64,000 nucleotides of DNA. Source: Buddleja alternifolia. Taxonomy: Eukaryota; Streptophyta; Magnoliopsida; Lamiales; Scrophulariaceae. The DNA is taken from assembly GCA_019426215.1 (NCBI GenBank), contig CM033399.1, positions 31,877,022-31,941,021 of the forward strand. Direction: 5' to 3'. The notes under the pieces were generated by a model. The model saw only the letters and a program-made list of their open reading frames with translations, ran no database searches and was not told where the DNA came from. Position numbers and translations under genes: made by a program. Shown one piece after another: positions 11,650 through 22,841 of the stretch; positions within the stretch are counted from its first letter, which is position 1, and each line of letters begins with the position of its first letter.

Positions 11650-12382
11650 TAGGGGTGTCTTCAGATTAGTTCGGGCATTTTTACGAAAAAAGTTTAACAC
11701 GACCCGATATGTGCGAATTGACAAAATATCAAACTAACACATAATTATCTATTTAGACTGAGTGGTTTGGGTTAGGGATTCAAATTTTTTGGTGGGCAGA
11801 CTGGAGGATATTTGAATTTTCATTATAACTCCTACAACTTATTTCTAGTTACAAGTAATAAGGAATAAACTAAAGAACATAAATATTATTGTAGATTTAA
11901 TTGAAAAAAATTGAGTAGGTGAGATAAGAAACAACAACAAATAGATATTACTAAATAAAAAATATATTGTCATGATTTGTAATAGTAAAAACTCTCAAAT
12001 ATTATAAATATAATTTCTTATATAAATTCATCATACGTATATATTTGTTTCCTTTGTTACAAAATTAAAATTTTTGTTCATATAAAATAAAAACAAGTTC
12101 TCAAACATGATACTCAATTTTTTATCCAAATCATCCAAATAAAATACATTTGCGTCACAAGAGTATGAATAACACCATTATTGTTAGAAAGTATATATGT
12201 ATGTATTTTTCGAAGTTCTATATATAGCGGTAGGGTTGCGAGTTACAATTATTTAACTCACTATTCGACCCGAAAGTGGTGGGTATATCAACTTGTCCCT
12301 ATTACTTAAAAATTTCAAATCGGCATTTTTCGGGCGCATCGACTCGATTTTAGCAGTTCGGGCGGATTTATGTACACTCCTA
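11650..12382. mobile_element. hAT-like non-autonomous element
   Basis: The left end TAGGGGTGTCTTCAG and the inverted right end (complement of TGTACACTCCTA) form imperfect TIRs with TTCGGGC-type subterminal words. The flanking octamers ACTCAAAA (11642-11649) and ATTCAAAA (12383-12390) differ by one C/T change and fit an 8-bp hAT target duplication. There is no transposase frame inside. Confidence 0.7.
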
Positions 12383-12682
12383 ATTCAAAAAATATTTTTA
12401 TTATGTATTTTTGAATTTCTTACCATTAAAAATTGAATTACATATTTTAGGTACGTCAAAAATTCCAAATTTTTTATATCATTATCAAATTGTCCCTATT
12501 ACTTAAAAATTTCAAATCGGCATTTTTCGGGCGCATCGACTCGATTTTAGCAGTTCGGGCGGATTTATGTACACTCCTAATTCAAAAATTAATTTGATTA
12601 TGTATTTTTGAATTTCTTACCATTAAAAATTGAATTACATATTTTAGGTACGTCAAAAATTCCAAATTTTTTATATCATTAT
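12293..12682. repeat. Tandem duplication, 197-bp unit
   Basis: Copy 1 is 12293-12489 and copy 2 is 12490-12682, nearly identical. The unit spans the right end of the hAT-like element plus its flank, so the duplication arose after that insertion. Confidence 0.9.
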
Positions 12683-13550
12683 AGTTAGGATTCCAGAATT
12701 TGTGCGAAATGAGCTACCAAACTTAAATTTGTGCTTGACGTTTTCATTCATATATAAAATTTGGTCAGATATATTTCACTGACCAAGCATTCAAAAAAAC
12801 TATGTACTGACCAAGCATTCAAAAAAACAAATTTAGAAATGGGTCTAGACTAAATTTTCAATAATGCGTTAATAATACAAATATCATTTTACTTAAATCG
12901 TTTATATATTTTTCTTTTTAGTGGTTAAAGTAATGCGCATTTATGTTTAATGGCATCATGATATATATCATGGAATTTAATATTAAATATGAATTTGTTT
13001 GTGATTTTGTGGTAACGTATGTGTACATGTTAGGGAATAGGGATATTTGATTTCCTATATTCCTCGTTAATGAATAAATATACAGGAATAACTTTATTTA
13101 GGTGTAATTTCATTGTAGAGTCCTAATTTGATTATACTTCTTATTGTTGTAGATTTATAAAACTTGTTTTTATTAATTGTTTTGGCTCTTTTGTCATTAA
13201 AAATTAAATTTCATAGGGATATTTTAGGTACATAAAAAATGTCAAAAAACCAACTCGTACTTTTAGAATAGAATAGATAGATTAAACAATTTATATACAT
13301 ATAATATGACCCAAGTGCGGATGCACATATACTTTACTAGTATATAGAAATGTTTCTTTATCCACATATACATATACATATATACACACACACACACAAA
13401 CCTCAGAGTGTATGTAATTATATCCTTATTTATTTTGTTAACCAGTATTATTGATACTTCTTTCTACCCCTTCTCACACCAAATCACTCTTCTTTTCAGC
13501 GTTGAGTGAAAATAATCTCTCTTACATATAAGGAAGCGAGCAAAACAAGG
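12683..13550 (+). promoter_or_regulatory. Upstream region of the NLR gene
   Basis: A+T-rich DNA with TATATAG near 13340, a CA-rich microsatellite at about 13376-13400 and a pyrimidine-rich stretch just before the start (CTTCTCACACC ... TTCTTTTCAG, ending about 13499), which looks like a plant 5' UTR. The exact transcription start cannot be read from sequence. Confidence 0.35.
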
Positions 13551-15662
13551 ATGGCAGAGAGCCCCGTATCCTTTTTGTTGAACAAGACTTCAATCTGGCT
13601 CCAACAGGAGAAACAATTGATTGGACAACTTCGACATGAAGTCGAGTACATTCAAGATGAGCTAGGCCACATGAAGGCATTCCTAAGAATTGCTGATGCA
13701 AAAGAAGAAAATGACCCCCAACTCAAAGAATGGGTCAGGCAAGTGAGAGAAATCACTTATGAGGTCGAAGATGTTCTTGAGCAATACATGCTCCGGTTTG
13801 CACGTCCTGGTACAAATGGATTCACTGGACGCATAAAAAAAATCTACTCCTCATTAAAAAATTTGAAAGCTCGCCATCAAATTGCCTCTACAATCCAAAG
13901 AATCAAGTCCGGAGTAGAAGATGTTTCCAGAGTTCAGCAGAGATACAGAGACATGTACACTATGGTGGATCATAGTTCAAGCTCTATATCTACCTACAAC
14001 ACATGGCATGATGCTCGAGCTGATGCGCTCTTATTGGAGGAAGAAGATGTTGTGGGCATTGAAAAGCCAAAGGAACAACTTCTTGAGTGGATCTGGTCTA
14101 CCGATCACGAACTTAAAGTAATTTCAGTGGTTGGCATGGGAGGTTTGGGTAAAACCACCCTCGTTAAAAAGGTATATGATGATGCCTCAATAAAGATGCA
14201 TTTTGATCACCATGTGTGGATTACTGTTTCAGAGTCATTCAGACTTGAGCATCTTTTGAGAAATATGATTAAACGACTCATCGGTGAAGTTAAACAGATG
14301 CTCCCACAAGGGCTAGATGCCATGAATGCTGATGAAATGAGGGAACTGTTATATAAGTTCCTCCAACATAAAAGTTACATAATTGTTCTCGATGATGTTT
14401 GGAATATATATGCATGGGAAGCTATAAGATATGCATTCCCAAAACGTGGTATTGATGGCTGCATTATCATCACGACACGTTTTCATAGTGTCGCTAATGC
14501 CACTTGTAGCGAGATTAACGGTCAAGTATACAATTTGAAGCCTTTATCTCCAAAAGAATCAAGGGAGTTGTTTTACCAAAAGGCCTTTCCAAGATCATCA
14601 TGCCCTCCTTACTTGAGACAAATTTCCCAAAACATCTTGAAGAGATGTGAGGGGTTGCCGCTTGCCATTATTGTAATTGGTGGCCTCTTAGCAACCAAAG
14701 ACAACAACATTGAAGAATGGCAAATGTTTAATCGAAGCCTTGGCGACGAATTAGAAGAAGATAGCCTAAGGACAATGACAAAACTATTATCTCTCAGTTT
14801 TTATGATTTGCCTTACTATCTGAAATCTTGCTTCTTATACCTCAGTATTTTCCCAGAAGATGACTTGCTGGAGAAGTGGAGACTGATTAGGTTGTGGATT
14901 GCAGAAGGATTTGTGCAAGCAAAGCAAGGGAAGACGGTGGAAGAAGTGGCTGAGGGATATCTCAATGAGCTTCTCAACAAAAATCTAATCAGAGTAGTGA
15001 AGACATCCATTGATGGAAGGCCAAAAAAGTTCAGCATCCATGACGTTCTAAGACAATTCATTATTTCAAAGTCAAGAGAACATAACATTTTATCGAATTA
15101 CAACAAAGGAGACATAAGTTGGCAAGGTAAGACCCGGCACCTCACAATTCATAGTTCCATTAACTACACAGAAGAAAGTTGCAACTTTCGATATCTTCGA
15201 TCCCTACATTTCTTGGGCTCTGGGGATTCAGAATATTCCGAATCAATCTTAGAAAAGGTTTTCGGTGGGGGTTGTAGGCTACTAAAGGTGTTAGACCTAA
15301 GAAGAGCTCCAATAGAGACCATCCCCAATCAAGTTTTCAAATTATATCATCTCACATATCTAAGCCTGAGGAAGACAAAGGTCAAACTCATTCCAAAGTC
15401 CATCCAAAACCTCCTAAATCTGGAGACACTTGATCTTAAAGAATCCAAAGTGACTGAATTGCCTATTGAAATCCTAAAACTAAAAAAGCTTCGCCATCTC
15501 TTAGTGTACAGCCATAAAGTCTTATACTATTACGTTCCGTTTGACAATTTACAGAGCTTTAAGGCTCCATATGAGATAGGAAACATGTCATGTCTACAAA
15601 AGCTTTTGCATTTAGACGCTGATAAAAAAGACGGCATCAAAGTAGTGAGAGAGATAGGGTAA
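13551..15662 (+). CDS. CC-NBS-LRR disease-resistance protein (RPM1-like), ended by an early TAA
   Basis: This is a predicted intracellular immune receptor. I chose the ATG at 13551 (MAESPVSFLLNKTS), the usual start of Rx-type coiled-coil domains; an ATG at 13506 adds 15 atypical residues. From 13551: Rx_N coiled coil with an EDVID-like VEDVLE at 72-77; EEDVVGIEKP before the NB-ARC; P-loop GMGGLGKTT at 195-203; kinase-2 YIIVLDDVW at 276-284; RNBS-B IIITTRFHSVAN; GLPLA at 368-372; RNBS-D YLKSCFLYLSIFPEDD from 423; an MHD-like IHD at 496-498; leucine-rich repeats from about 570. The ATPase motifs look intact. TAA at 15660-15662 (codon 704) stops the frame inside the LRR. The same frame continues unbroken to 16334, so a full-length product would have been about 927 residues. 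It may be a recent pseudogene or a truncated NLR. A related relic lies at 38.9-48.6 kb. Confidence 0.9.
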   Translation: MAESPVSFLLNKTSIWLQQEKQLIGQLRHEVEYIQDELGHMKAFLRIADAKEENDPQLKEWVRQVREITYEVEDVLEQYMLRFARPGTNGFTGRIKKIYSSLKNLKARHQIASTIQRIKSGVEDVSRVQQRYRDMYTMVDHSSSSISTYNTWHDARADALLLEEEDVVGIEKPKEQLLEWIWSTDHELKVISVVGMGGLGKTTLVKKVYDDASIKMHFDHHVWITVSESFRLEHLLRNMIKRLIGEVKQMLPQGLDAMNADEMRELLYKFLQHKSYIIVLDDVWNIYAWEAIRYAFPKRGIDGCIIITTRFHSVANATCSEINGQVYNLKPLSPKESRELFYQKAFPRSSCPPYLRQISQNILKRCEGLPLAIIVIGGLLATKDNNIEEWQMFNRSLGDELEEDSLRTMTKLLSLSFYDLPYYLKSCFLYLSIFPEDDLLEKWRLIRLWIAEGFVQAKQGKTVEEVAEGYLNELLNKNLIRVVKTSIDGRPKKFSIHDVLRQFIISKSREHNILSNYNKGDISWQGKTRHLTIHSSINYTEESCNFRYLRSLHFLGSGDSEYSESILEKVFGGGCRLLKVLDLRRAPIETIPNQVFKLYHLTYLSLRKTKVKLIPKSIQNLLNLETLDLKESKVTELPIEILKLKKLRHLLVYSHKVLYYYVPFDNLQSFKAPYEIGNMSCLQKLLHLDADKKDGIKVVREIG

Positions 15663-16334
15663 CTAACCCAATTGCGGAGATTAGGCATCACGAAGCTAAG
15701 AAGAGAAGATGGGAGGGACCTTTGCTCCTCCCTTGCAAAGCTTACTAACTTGCGCTCGTTAAACATTTCTTCGATTGATGAGAGCGAAGATATTGACTTG
15801 CAATATTCGGTGTCTTTGCCATTGCTTCGGAAACTTGTGGTCCATGGATGTTTAACAAGGGTACCCCAATGGGTGCCTTCTCTTAATGGACTCACGGCGT
15901 TGATTCTGCGATGGAGCAAATTAAGAGACGACCCAATGCAATCCCTTGGAGATTTGCCTAATCTGGTGATTTTGGGGATGTATTGCGCTTACGAAGGCGA
16001 GGAATTGTGCTTCAAGGCGGGAGGGTTTGAGAAGCTGAAGAAAGTATGGCTGGTGGGTCTAAGACAATTGAGATGTGTGAAGGTGGAGAAGGGTTGTATG
16101 CCATGTCTTGAAGAGGTGTCGATGTGGGATTGTAAATTGGTGGACCAAGTGCCGCACGGAATGGAGCATTTGGTGAGTCTTCAATATGTGGAATTCTGCG
16201 ACATGGCCGAGGAATTTGAAGCGGAACTTGCGGACCAGAAAAGGAAGCAAGGAGATGGGTGGAAACTCGCGCACGTTCCTAGAGTTCGCGTTTTTAATTT
16301 GGTAGATGGTGCATGGAAGGGTCGACAGTTGTAG
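15663..16334 (+). pseudogene. C-terminal LRR part of the NLR gene, downstream of the TAA
   Basis: Same frame as 13551-15662. It encodes further LRRs (LTNLRSLNISSID, LPLLRKLVVHGCL, GLTALILRWSKL, LPNLVILGMYCAY, LEEVSMWDCKLV) and the usual C-terminal region ending in an Arg/Lys-rich tail before TAG at 16332-16334. It holds 223 codons after the stop and no other lesion, so the nonsense change looks young. The pseudogene at 47.9-48.0 kb has GAA at the matching position, which suggests that the TAA arose from a Glu codon. An internal ATG at 15672 is unlikely to be a natural start. Confidence 0.85.
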
Positions 16335-16414
16335 ACGTATCGGAAATCCCAATTTCAGTTGTTTGTAAAACGAGTGGTACACTACTCTTTGTTTCATATA
16401 CGTATAGAATTTTC

Positions 16415-16554
16415 GGAAAATTCTATGCTGGGCCGAGACCAATGGTCTCGATCCAGCCAGGGCCGTTGGATCCCCCAACAGGGGGGTCACTAACCCCCCA
16501 TGTGGGGGGATCCAACGGCGGTCTCGGCCCAACATAGAAACGCCCAAAATTTTC
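16415..16554. repeat. G+C-rich fold-back hairpin (MITE-like)
   Basis: Two arms fold on each other: GGAAAATT ... CTATGCTGGGCCGAGACC on the left and its near complement on the right. The core CCGTTGGATCCCCC pairs with GGGGGGATCCAACGG. A 22-nt bulge sits in the left arm. It lies 80 bp past the NLR stop codon and could be in the 3' UTR. Confidence 0.7.
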
Positions 16555-16798
16555 CTACTTGTAGTATTAACTTTATATGTAAATACTCTTTCGCTTTAAA
16601 AGAATAGATTGCCGCCTTCCCCTCCCCAAATGACAAATTGACATATACATTATCAAAAGAAATCAACTACTTTATTTTCTACAACAATCTAAGCAATTTT
16701 CTCCTTGAAAATTTCAAAATCCCCTTTTCAACGTACATTCTTCTTGCCAAGGAAAAAAGAAATCCTACAAATGTAATAATTTGATCTTCAATTTTAGA

Positions 16799-18520
16799 TG
16801 GTAAATGATCTTCGTCGGACCTACAACACAACACAGAACAATCGAGACTCGGGTAGAACCTGACCCAGAGTTAAATAGATTATAGATTGCACTCTCGTAA
16901 AGAGCTACCTACGTACCTCTTAAAAGGATTAAGTCTAACGTAGTTCAATTTGTGTAAAGAGTTATTTGTTTCGAAAATAAAAACAAACTTGATTAGGGTG
17001 GATCCAACTGCATGTTCCAAGCTCCGCGATAATTCTTATCTTAGAATTATCTTTCAACCCACGCGTTCGAGTTCGATACGCTAGACGGTGGTTCAGAATT
17101 TAACACTTCGATGTGTTGTTTAACTTAGTTGTTAGGACCGCAATTGACTGAAAGAATTATCGTCTTCGAATGACACAATAATACAATAGAAGAAAGATTC
17201 AAGTCCAGGTAAAAACTATCTCTCTGATACTTAAATCTGACACAAGATAATCTTATACCTACGTGAGAATCTCTCGATCGAATGTATTATTTTAGATGTT
17301 ATGTATCGTCTTCGGATGACACAATAATACTATAAAAGAAAAATTCAAATCCAGGTAAAAACTATCTCTCTGATACTTAAATCTGACACAAGATAATTTT
17401 GTACCTACGTGAGAATCTTTCTTTTTTCCATATTTGAATATGTTCGAATTCAAAAGGGTAAATTGAAAACTCAATTCCAGTGCATAAACTATATATTCGA
17501 TACTTAAATCTGAATAAACGATAATTTACACCTCCATGAAAGTTTTCAATCGTGATGATTACATATAATTATGGATACATGTTTCGCAGCCGCATCCAAG
17601 TGGTTTTCGATAAGAAACTATTACATCTATTCTACTGCTACTCTTAAATTACGCTACGATCTACTTCTACATTACGCTAGAAACTACTCCTAAGAGAACG
17701 AAAATGTAGAAGTCTGATGATCTTGCGATGTTCCCTCTTCTCTGTCCCTCTTGGCCGTATATATCTTAACCTTGAGGAACCCACGTCCCTTTTCTTCGGG
17801 AACTGCCTTCAACCGTCCTCAACTGCTCTTTCAAATCTTTTCAAATCAGCGCGTCTTTGCAGAAGATTGGCTATTTGGATTTCATTTTATTTCTTCAGAT
17901 TCGATTCTTGGGCTTTTGTCAATCCAGCCCATGTTTTTTGCCATTTTCTGGATTTAATGGGCCTTGTCTTATCTTTTTGTGGACCTAAAATTTGTCTCTT
18001 TTCGAATTTCCCCAATTTGGGCTATTTGGGCTTTGTATTTCGGAAGCCCCAATTATTTTATGGTGTAAACAAGAGTCCTAGCATGAACCTCGTAATTTAT
18101 AAATGAGTCTGCCTAGAATCTAGATCGAAGCTCGTAGCTCGGAGCTAGTTGTACCTCTACAGGTCGTAGCTCTATCGAAAGAGACCACTAGGGTCATATG
18201 GATTTTTAGAGAGGGAAATATTTGATTGTTGGAGAGTTCATTCTCCCCCCACTTTGTTATCATTTGGGGGGTATTTATAGAGATATTCTATAGGAGCATA
18301 TGGTTCATAGAGATGATGCCACATGTCATGATCCTACGGTCAATATTTAGGGTCGTTGGTTTGGGTTATGGATCGTACCCGACCCGACCCGTAAATAACA
18401 CGCGGATCTTGCTCTTAAAATGGGCTTTTCCATTGGGCTTGGGCTTCATAACAGCTTTGGGCCTTTTCACATGGATAAAATTAGATGCCCAATTTTGGGC
18501 ATATCATCTACTCCCCCACT
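16799..18520 (-). mobile_element. Long LTR plus PPT of a Ty3-like element, minus strand
   Basis: On the minus strand, a purine-rich tract (GAAGTGGGGGAGTAGA, 18520-18507) precedes TGATATGCCCAAAATTGGGC, mirroring the PPT-LTR junction of the Tat-type elements. A TATA box (complement of GGTATTTATAG) lies near 18279. Toward the far end (16.87-16.94 kb) is the shared block GAACTACGTTAGACTTAATC ... GGTACGTAGGTAGCTC. The LTR is about 1.7 kb. No matching TSD flanks it, which fits a truncated element whose internal region lay to the right. A frame at 17717-18106 (+) inside it is not a known protein. Confidence 0.65.
17158..17422. repeat. Imperfect direct repeats inside the LTR
   Basis: A block of about 119 bp (TATCGTCTTCGAATGACACA ... 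TACGTGAGAATCTCTC) at 17158-17276 recurs at 17304-17422 with about ten differences. A weaker third copy is seen at about 17458-17545. Confidence 0.8.
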
Positions 18521-18527
18521 TCGTAGG

Positions 18528-20299
18528 TGTTGGGTTTCGTTCGAAAAAGCATAAACGCAGCGGAAGGGATTTCAAAAATTAAAACGAAAACCCAATTGGT
18601 ACTCTAATTCGCACAATTGAATTTAAAAGCGTATAACGAATAAAACTTACTCGTTAATATGAATATGATGATGGAGAAAAAACTTTTTCTTCTCCAAACT
18701 CGAAATATTGAAGCTTCCAAATCTTCAATCCTTTGGTTTGATTCTTCAAACTTGAACTTGATCCGAACAACGAAAATACGTCGTCTCTAAATCGTCATGC
18801 ACGGATCAACAAACAAAAAAAATCCCCTTTCTTCTTTCTCTATGGTCGACGGCTAGGTATAGAGGAGGGGAGGAATATTTTTCTTCCTTTTGAGAGTTAT
18901 GAGAGTTGTGTATTCTTCCTCTTCTTTGTTCTAAGTCAAAGAGTCCTTATATACCTCATGACTTATTGAACAAGTTAAAACAAAAAGCCCTAATATGTGG
19001 CCTCTCAAAGACGCCACTTTGAGGCCTCATAGGCGTCCAATTGGACTCCTTATTTAGCCCCGGAATTTGTTTTGTTTAATTAATTTCTTATTTCAATTAA
19101 TAATTTATTATATTCAATAAATTAATTAATTAATTAAATAACCAAATTAATAAGATAAATTAATTCATTAATATATTTCACAAGAAAATTACTTAATAAT
19201 TAATCTTATCATTATAATTAATTATTTCATCTAATGAATAATTAATTATTTAATATATCCAATAAATTAAAACTCCTAGAAGAAATAATAGAAATTCCTT
19301 TTTCTTTGTCAATCCTTTAGCGCGACTCTTTAAGTTCGTTTGGTTTGGCAATGAGAGGAAACCAAAAGAAGTGGGTAACACCTAGCCAGCCACGTGGCCC
19401 ACTTCGTAACCCAAATGAAAACGAATGATAGGATCATTCCGAAACCTTCCAATCATAAATACCGTATATGTATAAACCTTTTGTTCACGTTCTCCGGTCA
19501 AATGAGAGTCATGTTTATATCAAATTCACTGGACTTGACCATATGTATAAATCATAATAAATACGAGATCATTGAGATCGATTTAGTGCCAAGCACAATC
19601 GTCTCGTTTGCTTTGGCCAAAAACTTTGATCTCTATTTATCTATAATTACATAGGGTACATACTCATTCACTTATGAGAGAACAAATCTCATATTAGATA
19701 TCTGCTAAGATTACCACTTGTCCATCAAATCCGCATTTCGAGGTTGACCCCACCAAAGGGTGAATTGGGTCTAACTACTCTAGTAAAAGACTTGACATCA
19801 CTAGTGCATCTTCAGTCTGATACTTCAGGTCAAAGGTTCACATATACCTATTATGCATAATCAGTTCCGTCATTGACAGTCATAGAGTGAAAACCCATGT
19901 GACAGAACCGATGCGAGTCGTGTTCGAACATATCAGTTCCACTGATGTGTCTACAATCTTAATCTCCTATCATTCCATGATACCAGACAGAAACTCCCAT
20001 GTCGGAGCTAAGATTGTACAAGTATTCGAAATATTTATTTGTCCATTAAAGACTTCATATTACTTGCGAACTTATTTTAGTAATCAAGATATATCTTTAG
20101 TGCCAATCTTCCTATCCCATAGGAAATAGAGGGATCGCACTGAAAACATGGACAAAACATTTTACACAACTTATAGATGCAGATAAGAATTAAGGGAAAA
20201 CTCAATAATGTCTTTTATTTAAGAAGAGTTTAAGTTCAATACAAGATATATGTCATATACATTCTATCCTTTATGGCATCTGAAGGCATAATCCTAATA
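18528..20299 (-). mobile_element. Copia-like solo LTR, about 1.77 kb
   Basis: The left end TGTTGGGTTTCGTTCGAAAA followed by AAACGCAGCGGAAGG is a common terminus of plant Ty1/copia LTRs read in reverse. The right end is ATCCTAATA, probably decayed from CCTAACA. Flanks GTAGG (18523-18527) and GTAAG (20300-20304) differ by one base and fit a 5-bp TSD. No internal coding region is present. Strand is inferred from the CAGCGG end. It interrupts the element whose LTR lies at 16799-18506. Confidence 0.65.
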
Positions 20300-20304
20300 G
20301 TAAG

Positions 20305-20930
20305 TTCTAACTTCGTAATGTAATTCAAGGAAAGAGCTAACGAAGTAGTCGCAAGTCTTATGTTATGCACCATAAACGGTGTATTTGTGCTATTAATGCA
20401 ATATTAATTACTGGCTTAACTATAATTGTTTAGCTTAGACAATTTAAAGTCAATGTTTACGTCTCCTGGTGATCAAGTTTCAACTCCTTTAACCAACTTC
20501 ATCATTTCATTTTTGCATCAGAGTTAGAGTTTTTACTTTTGTGAAAAGGTTAGAAAAATTGTTATACCATATTGTACAATTACTTATTATGAATGATTCA
20601 TTTGAAAAGCTGAAGGATAAATTAAACTCTTTTGCTATTAAAAAGCTGGGAATGTAATAGGTTGTATCTCAATGAAATTTGTGGGTTTAATTCGAGCTCA
20701 AGTTTCAAAAAAAGGGAGTCAGCTCGAACTTAATATATATATATATATATATAGAATATATACGTATATTTTATTGAAATATTAAGTTTATTCCCCCCCC
20801 CCCCCCCCCCCCCGGGTTTATAAAAATCTTTCCTGCGTCCTGATTACAATCCTTATACCTTGATTGGCTACATAGTGGCACAGTGCATTTAGGAATGCAC
20901 CAAAAAACTATGCCCAAATTCAATCTTCTT
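20305..20930. other. Intergenic DNA with TA and poly(C) tracts
   Basis: The first ~110 bases may still belong to the interrupted LTR element. A (TA)n tract and a run of about 22 C follow at 20732-20815; the C run is also a likely place for length errors in sequencing. No gene is seen. Confidence 0.4.
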
Positions 20931-21154
20931 AGCCACCCTAGCCTAGTTGGTTAAGGTTGAGGCCTCATAATCAAGAGATTATGGGTTCGACTCCCACTGA
21001 ATGCATGTGGGTTTTCTCTCTACTTTAATTTGTAATAGTAGTTTGTTTGTAATAGTTTGTAGCTTGTGCTTGTATTTGTTAATGATGCTTACTTGTAATA
21101 GATTCTCTTGTAACCGATATATTAAGATGTTATAATCGTTCCTTAAAAAAAAAA
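20931..21154 (+). mobile_element. tRNA-derived SINE, family b copy 1
   Basis: A-box-like TAGTTGGTTAAG and B-box GGTTCGACTCC (20984-20994) form a Pol III internal promoter, followed by a tRNA-unrelated body and a poly(A) tail. The 14-bp TSD AATTCAATCTTCTT is present at 20917-20930 and 21155-21168. The family recurs at 32333. Confidence 0.9.
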
Positions 21155-21168
21155 AATTCAATCTTCTT

Positions 21169-21889
21169 CAATTAATTATTAAATCGTATAACTCATACAC
21201 AAAATTAATATGGATCTAAAAGTGGATAGTCTTCCACGTAAATAATGTTATCATATTTCAGTTTATAGCTTGAACAATAATCTATAATTATTATTAAAGT
21301 GTGAATGTTAGGAGATAATTTACATTTCAACTTTTTTGTAGAGATTAAAATATCTTTATATGAATTTTTATGCTAGAAAAAAAAAAGTGAGGTTCATTAA
21401 GTAAATAAATTTATTGTATTAATAATTAATATAATCTAGCTTCTAAAAAAATTAATGTTAGTTCACTGTATGCACCACTATAATAATTGAGTCAATTTGT
21501 TCATTGTATATATTCATAAGTAATCTTGTATATGATTTTTCCTATTAGATATTATTTAATTTTTTTTTTGTAATGAAAGTGTGAATGATATGAAATGATT
21601 TACATTTTTTAACTTTTTTGTTAAGACTAAAATATCCCTATAGTAATAAATTAATATTATCCTCAAATTAAATTTCAAAAAAATAATATTCTTATTGTTA
21701 TTAAATAAATATGCATAAACTTGAAAGTAACAGTAAATTAAACAAGCTTATTAAATGTATCTTTATATATATGAATGGTTGACAAGAATATGAACAGATC
21801 AATTTACATATAATTTCCGTTTGCCTTGGTGCTAATTTTACTTTTGTTTCTGTCTCATGATCATTACTATTCATTAGCATGTCTGACTA
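21169..21889. other. A+T-rich intergenic DNA
   Basis: No recognisable gene or element end. Confidence 0.5.
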
Positions 21890-22841
21890 ATTTTGGCCCT
21901 TTGAATTATCTGGACTATGAGAAATGAAGCAATATTTTCTAAAGGGGTAATAGCAGACACCCCTCTCAGTTATGGGGTGATGTGCACTTTGCCCTCTAAA
22001 TTATTGAGATGTGCACTTTGCCCTCTCACTTATCATAAAATGTGCACTTCACCCCCTCGGGCAGATTCGGGCACCACACTTATCATAAAAATTGGACTTT
22101 TGCCCCCTGACTTATGTGTCTTTGTAGCATTTTGTCCCCTGACTTATGTGTTTTTGTAGCATTTTGCCCCCTCACTTATGTGTTTTGTAGCACTTTGCCC
22201 CTGCCCAAGAGGGTGAAATGCACATTTTATGATAAGTGAGGGGGCAAAGTGCACATTTCAATAAGTTAGGGGGCAAAGTGCACATCACCCCATAACTGAG
22301 GGGGGTGTCTGCCATTATCCCTTTTCTAAATAAACCGATTAGATTACAGGAGAGTAAGCAAATATTCTTTGTATTTGAGAAAACCTTTAGAAACAGTTGA
22401 TCCCCAAAGATAAAGAAGCCTATTTGTTGCTTAGAAACGCCAACTTCTTGGGGATGTTTTCAAATTAATATTGATGGGGGGCATAGCCTTCTAGGAGTTT
22501 TCATACGGGATTGGCAGGGAGATTTTGTTAAAGCGATGATCTGAAACACAAGAGTGAATAACAACAATACGGTGGAAATATGGGCACTCTGGAAGGCTCT
22601 TCTTTTAGCAAATGCCCTTTTAATCAAATCGTATATTATTCAAACTGATTCATTATTTTTGATTCAATGTTTTTGTAGGGAGGTCCAAGCAACGCCTCGG
22701 ATCCAATTGCTCCTAGAGGCTTGCCGCCGGATCTTGACTAGAATCGATCATGTGGAACTGGCTTTCGATTATAGCGAAACCAACGCCACTACAGACGCTC
22801 TAGCCAATTTGGCGTCAAATGAATGTTATCGAAATTTATAA
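21890..22841 (+). pseudogene. LINE-type RNase H fragment interrupted by a MITE
   Basis: The segment just before 21943 reads IIWTMRNEAIFSK, the linker that follows the zf-RVT domain in plant LINEs. After the MITE (21944-22321) the frame resumes with an RNase H domain: NIDGG (about 22470), the Glu-containing VEIWALWKALLLA, IIQTDSLFLIQ and NATTDALANLAS ending at 22841. There are frameshifts or stops before 22554. The domain cleaves RNA in RNA/DNA hybrids and is derived from a LINE different from the one at 2 kb (opposite strand, diverged sequence). It is a dead fragment. Confidence 0.75.
21944..22321. mobile_element. MULE MITE, 378 bp, perfect 9-bp TSD
   Basis: The ends GGGGTAATAGCAGACACCCC and the complement of GGGGTGTCTGCCATTATCCC form TIRs that extend into long arms made of CACTTTGCCCCCT words. 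The 9-bp duplication TTTTCTAAA is present at 21935-21943 and 22322-22330. A sister copy is at 56375-56747. There is no coding capacity; open frames inside are by-products. Confidence 0.92.

Noticed and set aside
16059..16547. Minus-strand frame opposite the NLR C-terminus
   Set aside because: Shadow of the LRR coding sequence and of the hairpin arms.
20780..20815. Long C run as a telomere-like or G-quadruplex element
   Set aside because: A single homopolymer; plant telomere repeats (TTTAGGG) are not present. Sequencing artefact is possible.
21944..22321. CRISPR-like array from repeated CACTTTGCCCCCT words
   Set aside because: Spacing is irregular, arms are inverted and the DNA is plant nuclear; it is a fold-back MITE.
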